NCBI GenBank assembly: GCA_022360015.1
Contig: JAKSDQ010000063.1
Coordinates: 1-47,481 of the forward strand
Direction of reading: 5' to 3'
Length of the DNA: 47,481 nucleotides
DNA from: Cytophagales bacterium
GTDB taxonomy: Bacteria; Bacteroidota; Bacteroidia; Cytophagales; Cyclobacteriaceae
In this document: one piece after another, positions 26,059-35,369 of the stretch
Numbering within the stretch: the stretch's first letter is position 1
How the letters are laid out: every line of letters begins with the position of its first letter
Notes under the pieces: generated by a model
Told to the model about the DNA's origin: nothing
What the model saw: only the letters and a program-made list of their open reading frames with translations
Databases searched by the model: none
Made by a program: the position numbers and the translations under genes

Positions 26059-29000
26059 ATGAAAAAAAACGTACTGAATATACTATTGACACTGTGCTTT
26101 TGTCATGCTATGGCCCAGGAATCGGGCTATGTGGTGATAGGAAGTGCCAACGGCCGGGGAGCCATTGGTGTGAAGGAAGGGTACTTCAGCATTCAGGGTA
26201 GTCTTGAAGTACAACAGGGAATATTGGATGGAGAAGGAATTATCGAACTCAAAGAAGACCTGATGAACCGTTCATCAGGGGACATTACCAATGGTGGCTT
26301 TGTAAGCCTTGCACTGATCGGCCCTGTCCCTCAAACGATCAGACCGGCCGGTAATCCCATTCGGTTTAGAAAGATGATCATCCGAAATGCCGTGGATTCG
26401 GTTTATGTCAAAGGGGGCAAGCTTCATGTATTTGACTCCCTGGTGCTGGAAGACGGTCATCTGCTGTTAGACGCCGGCAAGTTGGTCATCGACTCCGAAA
26501 TGCTTCCAACCGGGAACATGACCGGAAAAATTATTAAAGAACGGGAAGGAAACCGGATCATCCCTTTACAAGGTGATAGCATTCTTTTTATTCATGCACT
26601 CACGAACAGTGAACTTACTGACTTAGATCCCGGTAACCTCGGGATAACTTTGACGGCAGACACCCCCCTGGATTCAGTGCTGCGCTTGCATGCGTCTTCC
26701 ACTCTTGACAATTCCAGTATTTCCCGGTCCTATCAGTTGCATCATAACGCCTCATCATCAGGCGCTTACGAAGTCGCCATGCGTTATGTAGATAAAGTCG
26801 AATCCAGTTTTTATCCTAAAAGATCCCTAGCTTTCGGAGGCAATGAGGGGCAACATGTCCAACTTCCTGAAGCAGCTTCCGGTATTCTGGCAGAAAGCTA
26901 CACAATTGAAGTGCGATTAAAAGCGATAGAGCTTAAAGGCCAACGATCCTTTCTAATACTGAAAAACCAGGTATTTCAAATAGGCATATCGAAAGATAAG
27001 CATACCCCGGAGCTTGTACATACCGATGAAAATGAACAGCACTTTTTAGAAGCTGCTTCCATCGATTTGCAGGATGGTCTTTCCCATCTGTTAACAGCCC
27101 GTTACGATGCCGGGCTGCAGACGTTGTCATTTTTTGCAGACGGAGCATTGGTGCAGCAAAAAACCGAAGTTTTACCGGCTAAAAACCAGCCTGATGAACC
27201 GTTCCTCCTTGGAAGGGGGTTTCACGGGAGCATGTCTGAGGTGCGATTCTGGAAAAGGGCGCTGCCCGATCATGCCATCCGTACCAAGGCCGAAGCATTT
27301 TTGCAGGGTGCCGAACCGGGTCTGTATGCCTATTATGATTTTGAAGGAAATGAGAACGTCCTGGAAGACAGGGCGTCTGGCCTGGACGGCACGATTTTGG
27401 GTGACCTTCAAAATAATTGGGTCACAGATACGATTGCCGTTCCGAATTCCATGCTTACCGCATGGCAAAAAAATCAAGGCAGCGATACCTTTGTAAATCG
27501 CCATGGCGGGTATCGAACCGGAGAAGAAGATCCTCGCATCGCCACCTACGGCGATGGGGATGTTATCGGCACCTGGACGGCCAGCTTTTGTACACCTCCG
27601 GTGATTACCCTGCCTGATTATTCCATTTGCCAGGGGGCAACAGTCTTGCTGGAAGTGGCTGAAACAAATTACCGGCAATATGAATGGTATATCGGTGATG
27701 AAATGGTAAAATCGGGGACCGATCCCTTCTATCGATTCGCGCCGGAAAGCGACTCGACCGTGGTCAGCGTCAAGGTCCGGGATGAATTCAACTGCGACAA
27801 TGAAGCGTTCAGCGAGATCACATTTTTTGCCGAGCCTGATTTGAAACTATTTCAGATCATTGGAAGCGATACCCTGGCACTTGCCAACAGGGAAACCAGC
27901 TATTGCCCGGGAGCGGCAAGCTCACTATACGGAGGCGCCTGGGCTTCTTACGCTTGGTCATACAGCTCATTTGATTTCATACCCGAGACAGAAGACCTGG
28001 GTGTAAGTGCTGAAGTTTCGGCAGATAAGGCTGGGTTCTATATCCTTACAGTGACCAATGCCGAGGGGTGTGAACGGACAGACACGGTCTCCGTTTTCGA
28101 ACACAGCAGGCCACTATTCGAACTGGAAGATGTCAGGATCTGTGAAGGTGACAGTGTTTTATTAAGTACGGGGCTGAGTGATGAAAACTTTGATTTTTTA
28201 TGGACACTGGAGGAACAGACGGTGGCCACCACATCGTCTTTCTATGCGTTTGCCGCCGGAGAATACCAACTGACCGTAACCAATGCCACCGGTTGTATCA
28301 ACACGGATAGAATGGTCATTTTGTTTTTTGAACCCCCGAGGCTGGAATTGGTGAGTGCCCCGGTTACCTTTTGCTCAGGCGACGAAGCAACCCTGGAGGT
28401 AGCCAATCCTATACCGGGCTATACCTATGCGTGGTACGACGGCTCCGGCCACTTCCTGCAAAATGGCAACCTCCTGATCGTGGATGAGGAAGGTACTTAC
28501 GCAGTATCGGCCGAGTCTCCGTTTAATGCCGGTGGCTGTGCAACTACCCGGCAGGTAAAAGTATCTGAAGTGTCAAGGCCTGTGCTTGATGTACCGGATA
28601 CAGTCGCTTTTTGCGGTGAAACCACGCTTTCCGTAGCAGAAGGTTTTGCTCAATATACCTGGGTAAACAGCCGTAATCTTTTTGTTGCCAGTACAACCCA
28701 TGCATTGACTACCGAAATTCACGGCCTGTTCGAGCTTAAGGTTTTTAATGCCCCCGGCTGTAGCAGTGCCCATACCATCCGGTTCATTCCCGATGAGACG
28801 ATTGGCTGTGCTTACAACGATACAGTGTCCGTTTGTCCACCTCCCGCGAATTTCCCTGTACGGGAAGAATACATAAAATGTCCCGGAGAAATATATTCTT
28901 TAACGGTCGGATCTGCTTATCAGCCTGTGGCGTGGTTCGATAGCGATTACAACCTCATGGGTCAGGGCAACAGCCAGGAGTTTATTGAGCCCGGCAGATA

Positions 29001-30036
29001 TACGGTTTCGGCGGGTACAGACGCATGTACGGTAATCCGTACCTTTGAAATTAATTCATACGACCCGCCGGTTTCCAATCTGAGCCCCTTTATCTCAACC
29101 TGTGACAAAGCGCTGGTACTAGGCGGTGACCTGCGGGCCCTGAACCCAAATGCCATCATCACATGGGGAGCGGAAAATGCCGGCGATGTACTTACCGCAG
29201 ATACCTCGGGAATCTATTCCGTACAAATCGAAACACCGGAGGGATGTGTACAGACATTTGATACGGAAGTCGTATTCAGGGGAACCGATTTAACAGATTT
29301 ACCGGAAAGCATCACCATCGATTGTGAAGGGATCAAATTGGATGCCGGCGACCAGGGGATTTCCTACACATGGTCTGATGGAAGTACAGATCAAAGCTTA
29401 TTTGTGGATAGCTCCGGGGTTTATACCGTGGAGATCATCTCAGAATTTGGCTGTGTTGATTTACAGGAGGTACATGTACAGTTAAACCCTCCTGCTGATT
29501 CCGTTTTTTTCCTGGCAGTTACCGAAGCATTTGTTGGTGACACCATCCATTTTGTCGGCTTACCGACCAGTGAGCCAAATTGGTACCGCTGGAATTTTGG
29601 CGACGGTAATAGCAGCGACGAAAAATTTCCGGTACACATTTACACCGATACCGGTACTTATCAGGTGGTGTTAACCGGTCAATTTCCGAACGGATGTGTA
29701 GCAGGACACACTTCTCCTATTAATATCCTGCCTATGTCGGATGGCGCTATCCAATCACCGATAGGACGCGTCATAGCCAATAATATTTTAAGTTTTATGA
29801 TAAAACCTAACCCTACCAGGGGCAAGTTCCAGGCCCTGATCGAGTTGAACAAGGCTGAATCAATTTTGTTGGAATTGATCTCCGGAACTGACTACCAGGT
29901 ATTGGATCAACGTCAACCGGAACCTGATACGAGCTTTTCGGAATTTTTTGACTTAAGCCTCCAGGCTTCCGGGACTTATATATTGAGATTAGTGACAAGA
30001 GACAAAACAAGCGTCTTGAAAATCATAAAGGTTTAA
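26059..30036 (+). CDS. T9SS-secreted LamG/Ig-like/PKD adhesin
   Basis: 1325 residues. The signal peptide ends in AMAQ (about 20). An N-terminal beta-helical segment (about 25-240) is followed by a LamG/concanavalin-like domain (about 250-445; YTIEVRLKAIE ... GLYAYYDFEGNENV). Several Ig-like repeats of about 90 residues come next, each starting with a Cys-x-Gly motif (SICQGATVLLEV, RICEGDSVLLST, TFCSGDEATLEV, KCPGEIYSLTV). A PKD domain (about 1145-1215; WYRWNFGDGNSSDEKFPVHIY) and a type A T9SS sorting domain (about 1244-1325; IKPNPTRGKF ... GTYILRLVT) complete it. It would be exported through T9SS and anchored or released at the surface. It is the last gene of the rightward cluster; carbohydrate or surface binding is likely. 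Confidence 0.9.
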   Translation: MKKNVLNILLTLCFCHAMAQESGYVVIGSANGRGAIGVKEGYFSIQGSLEVQQGILDGEGIIELKEDLMNRSSGDITNGGFVSLALIGPVPQTIRPAGNPIRFRKMIIRNAVDSVYVKGGKLHVFDSLVLEDGHLLLDAGKLVIDSEMLPTGNMTGKIIKEREGNRIIPLQGDSILFIHALTNSELTDLDPGNLGITLTADTPLDSVLRLHASSTLDNSSISRSYQLHHNASSSGAYEVAMRYVDKVESSFYPKRSLAFGGNEGQHVQLPEAASGILAESYTIEVRLKAIELKGQRSFLILKNQVFQIGISKDKHTPELVHTDENEQHFLEAASIDLQDGLSHLLTARYDAGLQTLSFFADGALVQQKTEVLPAKNQPDEPFLLGRGFHGSMSEVRFWKRALPDHAIRTKAEAFLQGAEPGLYAYYDFEGNENVLEDRASGLDGTILGDLQNNWVTDTIAVPNSMLTAWQKNQGSDTFVNRHGGYRTGEEDPRIATYGDGDVIGTWTASFCTPPVITLPDYSICQGATVLLEVAETNYRQYEWYIGDEMVKSGTDPFYRFAPESDSTVVSVKVRDEFNCDNEAFSEITFFAEPDLKLFQIIGSDTLALANRETSYCPGAASSLYGGAWASYAWSYSSFDFIPETEDLGVSAEVSADKAGFYILTVTNAEGCERTDTVSVFEHSRPLFELEDVRICEGDSVLLSTGLSDENFDFLWTLEEQTVATTSSFYAFAAGEYQLTVTNATGCINTDRMVILFFEPPRLELVSAPVTFCSGDEATLEVANPIPGYTYAWYDGSGHFLQNGNLLIVDEEGTYAVSAESPFNAGGCATTRQVKVSEVSRPVLDVPDTVAFCGETTLSVAEGFAQYTWVNSRNLFVASTTHALTTEIHGLFELKVFNAPGCSSAHTIRFIPDETIGCAYNDTVSVCPPPANFPVREEYIKCPGEIYSLTVGSAYQPVAWFDSDYNLMGQGNSQEFIEPGRYTVSAGTDACTVIRTFEINSYDPPVSNLSPFISTCDKALVLGGDLRALNPNAIITWGAENAGDVLTADTSGIYSVQIETPEGCVQTFDTEVVFRGTDLTDLPESITIDCEGIKLDAGDQGISYTWSDGSTDQSLFVDSSGVYTVEIISEFGCVDLQEVHVQLNPPADSVFFLAVTEAFVGDTIHFVGLPTSEPNWYRWNFGDGNSSDEKFPVHIYTDTGTYQVVLTGQFPNGCVAGHTSPINILPMSDGAIQSPIGRVIANNILSFMIKPNPTRGKFQALIELNKAESILLELISGTDYQVLDQRQPEPDTSFSEFFDLSLQASGTYILRLVTRDKTSVLKIIKV

Positions 30037-30170
30037 TTGGCAATGAACAGACCGCCCCTCATACTTCGATTAATACATATTTCATGCCTTACATCTACAC
30101 ATATAGCTTGTCGACATCAACCCCTTGGTCTGGTGCGTCGTTTCTATCTCTTTGAAGGTATCCTCAAATC

Positions 30171-30303
30171 ATCGATAGACCTGGCTGGAAAGACTCTTGT
30201 TTCAGTAAAAATTTGACGTCTGAACCTGATGGAATATATCTTTTAGCTATCTATGATCAACATGGAAATTTATTACGCAGAACGAGGTTTATTAAAAACT
30301 AAA
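30171..30303 (+). pseudogene. remnant of a T9SS C-terminal sorting domain
   Basis: A frame ending at the TAA 30301-30303 reads NLTSEPDGIYLLAIYDQHG followed by NLLRRTRFIKN. This is the canonical last strand pair of a T9SS sorting domain, but there is no attached protein: the frame closes at a TGA at 30153-30155. A second frame just upstream (FYLFEGILKSSIDLAGK, to about 30210) could be the preceding part after a frameshift. It lies directly downstream of the T9SS adhesin and may be a decayed duplicate of its end or of a lost gene. The rest of 30037-30551 shows nothing further. Confidence 0.5.
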
Positions 30304-30551
30304 TGATCTAACACTTTGTAAAAGATCACCACCATACAAACCAAAGCCACGATTCGGGAGGGCTACCATCAAACTATGTACCAGATTAGCAAGTTATTTT
30401 TCAAATGAGTCGGTACAAAGGCTAATCAGCTCTTTTGAAAACAAAGGGAAGGCCACTACCGGCTTTATTAAAAAAAGCTATCTTTGGTTACTAGTAAAAC
30501 CAGATATGCTCCCTAAGCTTATCTGCATTGTTGTAGAAAATTAAAAAACCG

Positions 30552-31379
30552 ATGCCGGATAAAAAAGCAAAAAGGATTTTATTCAAATACTTCTGGAAGA
30601 ACGGTTGGATAGACGCCAAGGACAGAGAAATATCAAAAGAGGATTTTGAATATGCTAAATCCAAAGGTTTAATGTTCGACCCTTTAACAATACACCACGA
30701 TAAATGTATCGAAGAAATTTTATTGATTAGCAATAATATTAGTTCCGAAAATGTATCAAAAGCTTTTTTGACAAGCTTATCTACAAAAAGACTCGATTTA
30801 CGTTCTTCGTTGTCAAGTTATTTTCTGGCTAACCAATTTATAAAACATACATATATTCCGATTATTTCGGGCACATCCTACTTAAATGAGGAACCTGTCT
30901 CTCATACTTATACCTGCAAAATATGTAAAGAAGTTCTGTATGGGGTTATCGGAGATGAAAATTACGAAAATTCAGATTTGAACATACTAAACTTCGAAAG
31001 ATTAAAATGGGGAGGAGTTAGACATGGCGAATTATTATATATTCTTTTCGATTTACAAAAATTTATGAGAGAACAGATTCAAGAACCAACAGAAGAAGAT
31101 ATTGATTTATTTAAAAATATGCTAAGAGTTATTGAAACATCCAATGCTAATGATTATCCAAGTAAGCTGGAAGCCCGACTGAAAGATGTTTTGAAATCAA
31201 GCAAATCCGAACGACAAGTACTGATTGAAATCTTAGCCGCAATCGGGATATTAAAACCTAAAAGTTATGACAGACCTATCAAGGGAAAAACGGATTGGAC
31301 TTTTGTTGCATACTGGAGAGGTGAGGATAAATACGATTTAAAAACTGTTAACGAATATTTCGGGAATTATATAAGTTAA
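30552..31379 (+). CDS. uncharacterised protein with CxxC motif, AT-rich
   Basis: 275 residues, no signal peptide and no membrane segment. The N-terminus is basic (MPDKKAKRILFKYFWKNGWID). A CKICKEVLYG motif (about residue 123) suggests a metal-binding knuckle but only one CxxC is present. The C-terminal part has ERQVLIEILAAIGILKP. Family not recognised. It is clearly more AT-rich than the surface cluster before it, suggesting horizontal acquisition. A decayed paralog lies at 43245-43811: the stretch AFLTSLSTKRLDLRSSLSSY aligns with LFLSGFSTNKPVWRSGLATF, and EEDIDLFKNMLRVIE with KEDFRIFSEIINILLE. A small hairpin (31402-31420) follows the stop. Defence or cassette-borne function is possible but unproven. 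Confidence 0.75.
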   Translation: MPDKKAKRILFKYFWKNGWIDAKDREISKEDFEYAKSKGLMFDPLTIHHDKCIEEILLISNNISSENVSKAFLTSLSTKRLDLRSSLSSYFLANQFIKHTYIPIISGTSYLNEEPVSHTYTCKICKEVLYGVIGDENYENSDLNILNFERLKWGGVRHGELLYILFDLQKFMREQIQEPTEEDIDLFKNMLRVIETSNANDYPSKLEARLKDVLKSSKSERQVLIEILAAIGILKPKSYDRPIKGKTDWTFVAYWRGEDKYDLKTVNEYFGNYIS

Positions 31380-31502
31380 AACCGGCAAGAGACGTAACAC
31401 GCTGTTATTTGAACTAACAGTTTAAATCTGCCCGGATGATTCAAATTGCAACGCTCCCCCCGGCCTGAGGTGCTTCCTATCGTTCCTAGCCTACATTCTC
31501 GA

Positions 31503-33422
31503 TCATTCATCGATTTTCAATAACCTTCCGCTGGCTATCCTCGACCCATTCGATAAAATTTTAATGAAATAAACAGCGCCTCCAAGGTGGCTCATGTCTA
31601 TTTCCGAAACAGTCTGATCCAAACCCTTTTGATAAACTAACCTTCCGAGATTGTCATAGGCAACAAGTTCTACTTTGTTGGTAAAGTCTATCTCGTCCAG
31701 GAAGACGATCAATTCATTCTGCAGCCGTAATGGATTAGGATACATCTTTAAAAGCGCTTTTTCCTCCTTGTGGCCAGTTTCAAAATAGTTTTTTAAAGTG
31801 CTTATTCGCAAGGATGAACCCCCGCTGTTCCCAGCGTATATCCTTGCTTGAAAGACTGTAGCACCGGTGCGTAAGAGGGAGGCATCGGCGACCAGGCCGG
31901 AGGTAGATGCCGAATGGGTATCGGCTATAACATTTCCATTTACCTTATACTTGATCGTATTCGCTACTCTTTCGATCCTTAAGGTATCTCCTTCATTAAA
32001 TTTACCAAGATATGTTCTTGTCGTATTTTCTCTTTTCCACAGGTTCCCATTGCCCCTGGAAAGTTGGAAACCATAATTAATAGTTTCTAAACTATCATTT
32101 ATATTGTCGACAGACAAGCCAAATGCCAGATCTGTTTTCATGGAGTCCATTAGCACCATTTCAACCCATCCGTCTGTGTTAGATGGAATACTATCGACAG
32201 ACTCGGCCCCACTATTTCCCCATCCATATCTTGCTGTTTTGACCAGGTCATCACCTACTTGCACTGCGCCGTTAATATTGGTCCAAGTGATTGGCGCCCC
32301 TACTACAGGTGCAGTTGTACTAACCATTAATTCGTTAGAATAGGCCGAATTTCCTATTGTATTGTAAGCCCTGACACGATAGAAATAAGTAGTGGAAGCT
32401 GAAAGACCAAGGTCAGTAAACGAGGTAACATTAGCGGCCACAGACGCGATCGAATCGTAGCCACTACCTGCCACGAGAGATCGCTCTATCGTAAAACCGA
32501 TTTCATTGACAGCATTATCACGCCATTCAAGTTGGATTGTGGAAGCGCCTTCAGAGATGCTCGATAATTGATCCGGGGCATTCGGAATGGTATCGGCTAT
32601 GACACCGGCTTTAGACTTGGATAGTAACCACTCATACAAGTTAGGACTATAATTCGAGTTGTCTATTTGGTAAACCGGGGTAACAATATTATGCCCTGCT
32701 CCTTCAAGAGGCGTAAATTTAAGTTCCACTGATGCGTCACGGGGGCATGCTCCAACGGCATTGAACATATTCAGCCCTGAGCTATACCTTATTCCTTCGT
32801 CATTGGTGCCATGAAAGGCCCACACGGGTATTTTTTTATCGGCTATTGTACAAGCCTTCGATAGATTGCCCCAGGCGGCCACAGGTGCAATAGCGGCAAA
32901 CTTGTTAGGGGTGTTCCTGTCATATGCCGCTTCCCAGGCCCCATTTCCACCCAAAGAATACCCTGTTAAATAAACCCGGTTTGTATCTATTCTATAGTTT
33001 GAGTCATTTAAAATATAATTCCAGAAGGGTTCCTGGCTAAATGCTGTCCAATTTCCGGAAGATAACTGTGGGGAAAGAAGTATGAAGCATTCTTCTGCCC
33101 CATTCACAGTAAAGCATAAACTACCCTGGACCTCTGCATGGCGTGTGGGGCTGGTTCTGGCTTGATTGGAGATCTTGTACAGGTCTGAAGATCCATTGCC
33201 CCTTTGTCTCCGTCCATGGAGATAGACTAACAGGGGATATTTTCTTGTGGTATCGTTGTCATATCCGGGTGGCAGATGCTCCAGGTATCCACCGACCCTG
33301 CCCAGGTCTATGGAAATGGGTATATTATGAACCAATTCAGCATTGGAGTTTTGGCTATGAACAGTGAATGTTAAACTGATAAATAGAAGGCAAATTACAG
33401 GGACAAAGCAGGTTTTTTTCAT
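31503..33422 (-). CDS. T9SS-secreted alpha/beta-hydrolase esterase with FN3 module
   Basis: 639 residues. The signal peptide is about 1-23 (VHSQ). The hydrolase domain (about 30-270) has the oxyanion region YPLLVYLHG, nucleophile elbow GYSLGG (S156), D208 in FHGTNDEG and H244 in EGAGHNIV, as in feruloyl/acetylxylan esterases and PHB depolymerase-like enzymes. A fibronectin III module follows (about 280-370; IQLEWRDNAVNEIGFTIER). Next is a beta-sandwich region (about 375-550) that may bind carbohydrate. A type A T9SS sorting domain ends the protein (about 560-639; LKMYPNPLRLQNELIVF). It is a stand-alone gene, probably secreted to cleave ester bonds in polysaccharide. The substrate is not determinable from sequence. 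Confidence 0.9.
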   Translation of the reverse strand: MKKTCFVPVICLLFISLTFTVHSQNSNAELVHNIPISIDLGRVGGYLEHLPPGYDNDTTRKYPLLVYLHGRRQRGNGSSDLYKISNQARTSPTRHAEVQGSLCFTVNGAEECFILLSPQLSSGNWTAFSQEPFWNYILNDSNYRIDTNRVYLTGYSLGGNGAWEAAYDRNTPNKFAAIAPVAAWGNLSKACTIADKKIPVWAFHGTNDEGIRYSSGLNMFNAVGACPRDASVELKFTPLEGAGHNIVTPVYQIDNSNYSPNLYEWLLSKSKAGVIADTIPNAPDQLSSISEGASTIQLEWRDNAVNEIGFTIERSLVAGSGYDSIASVAANVTSFTDLGLSASTTYFYRVRAYNTIGNSAYSNELMVSTTAPVVGAPITWTNINGAVQVGDDLVKTARYGWGNSGAESVDSIPSNTDGWVEMVLMDSMKTDLAFGLSVDNINDSLETINYGFQLSRGNGNLWKRENTTRTYLGKFNEGDTLRIERVANTIKYKVNGNVIADTHSASTSGLVADASLLRTGATVFQARIYAGNSGGSSLRISTLKNYFETGHKEEKALLKMYPNPLRLQNELIVFLDEIDFTNKVELVAYDNLGRLVYQKGLDQTVSEIDMSHLGGAVYFIKILSNGSRIASGRLLKIDE

Positions 33423-33523
33423 TTTAATTGGGAGATTTTCGGTTGTAAAGCTGATAAAAATGGTAAAAAGCCATAATTTAAGATATCGTCCTAATAATAG
33501 CTAGCAAAAATGTTCAAATTTTC

Positions 33524-33775
33524 TTTTTAGGTGGGTCGTAAAACGTCATGGTTTGTACGAAGGCATATTTGCCGGAGTTGGAGTTTCACATGCCCTGGGT
33601 ATGGTTCATATTGATAATCACATAGCCCTGACTGGCAATTTCTGCCAACAAAGCACAGTACCCTGAAGCCTTTGATCCCTATCCATAATTTTAAATACAG
33701 GAAGTGCCATTGGCAGTAGCCAGCCTGCTAAAGCTAAAATAGATAGCCCGGGAAATCCAACCACGGTCAATGCAG
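33524..33775 (-). pseudogene. degenerate alpha/beta-hydrolase remnant
   Basis: Two fragments on the minus strand read like a PAF-acetylhydrolase/dienelactone-type hydrolase. From about 33770 to 33665, LTVVGFPGLSILALAGWLL continues into PMALPVFKIMDRDQR. After a frame change at about 33665, GYCALLAEIASQGYVIINMN leads to HTQGM and a TGA. The same frame continues as NSNSGKYAFVQTMTFYDPP to a second stop near 33526. The ASQGYVIINMNH block is like the strand-and-loop ELASHGYVVVxIDH of such hydrolases. No catalytic serine motif survives. The remaining part of 33423-33965 shows no gene. Confidence 0.35.
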
Positions 33776-33965
33776 GGCTATACTGTCTTTTGACAGTGCA
33801 GGCTGTGTAAAAACGAAACGCTGAAAACTTCTTTTAAAATAATATTTTGGAAAAATCCGATAAAATGAGTATGTGTTATTTATTTTTTTCTTCAATTAAC
33901 TAAAACAGAATTTAATTTGGCCAATATTTGCAACCTTGTTGTTATTTACACAGCCTCAGTGGTAG

Positions 33966-34559
33966 TTATTCAGCTACAAAATTGTCGTTATCTTTATTCT
34001 CAGTCCAGTTATATTCAATTTCTTGAGCGACTTTTCTGGCGAAATCTATGCCGTGCCTATCTGCCAGGAACCCCAATGCCATATCCATTCCTGCACTCAC
34101 ACCTGATGAGGTATAATATTTTCCGTCAATTTTCCATCTCGCTTTTTTGTCCCACTCCACGTTAGTACTTTGAGATGAAACCCAGGAAAAGGCCCTCTTA
34201 TTGGAAGTAGCTTTTTTGCCGTCCAAAAGTCCGGATTTGGCAAGAAGTGCACTACCCGTACAAACAGTAAGTACATAATTACTTGTTTGAGACAGTTCCT
34301 TTATTTTGTCTATAAGCAACAAATTATTTACTTCCTTTCTTGTACCCAAGCCACCGGGTATTAAAATGATTTCGGGATGATTACCGATAGTTTCCAGTTT
34401 TTCCGTCATAATAGGAACGCTGTGTCTGTTCGTTATAATTCCACCTTCCAGCGAATAAAACCTGAGTTTGTAAAGATTTACCAGTCGACCAAAAATTTCT
34501 GCCGGTCCGAAAACATCCAGCGTTTCATAATCATTGAACATAATAATGGCGATCTCCAT
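33966..34559 (-). CDS. DJ-1/PfpI family protein (isonitrile hydratase-like)
   Basis: 197 residues from the ATG at 34559. The frame is open further upstream but that part has no family similarity. The start gives the typical first strand MEIAIIMFNDYETLDVFGP. The nucleophile elbow is VLTVCTGSALLAKSGLLDGKKAT with C100, the pattern of the AraC-like glutamine-amidotransferase branch of DJ-1/PfpI proteins that includes isonitrile hydratases. No AraC helix-turn-helix is attached. It follows the DUF6624 gene by 50 bp. Substrate and pathway are not evident from neighbours; a stress or small-molecule detoxification role is typical of the family. Confidence 0.88.
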   Translation of the reverse strand: MEIAIIMFNDYETLDVFGPAEIFGRLVNLYKLRFYSLEGGIITNRHSVPIMTEKLETIGNHPEIILIPGGLGTRKEVNNLLLIDKIKELSQTSNYVLTVCTGSALLAKSGLLDGKKATSNKRAFSWVSSQSTNVEWDKKARWKIDGKYYTSSGVSAGMDMALGFLADRHGIDFARKVAQEIEYNWTENKDNDNFVAE

Positions 34560-34609
34560 AGTATTTTCTTTTCTGGTATGGTTGTCTTTATTCCGGACGT
34601 TTACATTAC

Positions 34610-35206
34610 TTACTGCCAACCAACCCTTTTTTTCCATTTTTCAATTTCCTGTTTCCTTTTTTCAAAATCTGCCGGTGGTAAATGATTTTCATCTTTCGCT
34701 CGTCTTCTCATAATTGCTGTCTGTTCTTCAAGTGTGTTAAGCCCGATAGATTTTCTCCTTTGATCTACCTGGGTTAAGTCGTCAAAAAAATTTGGGCTTA
34801 ATTCCCCGTTTTCATCCCAATCAAATTGCGTACCATAAAGTTGCGGCTTATCCTCAAACACAGCTATCCGGTCAGTCAGATAAGCGAAATTTCTCAAGGT
34901 TGCTTTATCTTCGCTAACTGCATTTTCTAATAATTTCAAACACTTCTTCATAAAGGCAGGCTTTCCGATTGAATGTTGTATCACCAACCAGGCTGCTTCA
35001 TTGGCTTCCTGGCCCACTTTGTCAATTGTCGGATAACCGATTGTGTCGATTATTTCATTTAATAGCTCTGCATGGCTGTTGTGCAATTTCTCCATTTCTT
35101 CGTTATACCCTTTTCCAAGCTGTCCGCTTTTAACAAGTCTGTCCCGAAGTTCCAGGTCCGCATTTTTCAATCCAATTATTCTTTCAGCAAAGCCTTTGTA
35201 ATCCAT
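34610..35206 (-). CDS. DUF6624 family protein
   Basis: 198 residues, cytoplasmic. The family pattern is visible as EAAWLVIQHSIGKPAFMKKCL (about 70-90), followed by AYLTDRI and QLYGTQFDWDENG, and a basic C-terminal tail (EKRKQEIEKWKKRVGWQ). Function is unknown. The WLVIQH...YGTQ arrangement recurs throughout the family. A ggctaacg motif lies 28 bp upstream of its start, at one end of the inverted-repeat element 35234-35357, so this may be a cassette gene. Confidence 0.8.
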   Translation of the reverse strand: MDYKGFAERIIGLKNADLELRDRLVKSGQLGKGYNEEMEKLHNSHAELLNEIIDTIGYPTIDKVGQEANEAAWLVIQHSIGKPAFMKKCLKLLENAVSEDKATLRNFAYLTDRIAVFEDKPQLYGTQFDWDENGELSPNFFDDLTQVDQRRKSIGLNTLEEQTAIMRRRAKDENHLPPADFEKRKQEIEKWKKRVGWQ

Positions 35207-35233
35207 GCTATCATTTGTGTTGTTTTAAATACA

Positions 35234-35357
35234 GGCTAACGCTTATCAAAGTACGAATTTTCTATTGTAATAATGCCATTTCTTTGTCATTTTCTCTTTC
35301 TTCCGGAAGTAACTGACAAATAAGCAAGTTGGCTCATTGAGCTTATTGATTGTTAGC
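35234..35357. repeat. cassette-boundary-like inverted element A
   Basis: This 124-nt interval is bounded by GGCTAACG (35234-35241) and GTTAGC (35352-35357), which are inverted to each other. It contains a 10-bp palindrome, CTTCCGGAAG (35302-35311). On the minus strand it lies between the stop of the membrane protein at 35370 and the start of DUF6624. The minus-strand sequence after the membrane protein stop (AAAGCAGCTAAC) recurs as AAAGCAGCTAAT after the paralogous fragment at 44555. Confidence 0.4.
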
Positions 35358-35369
35358 TGCTTTAAATAT

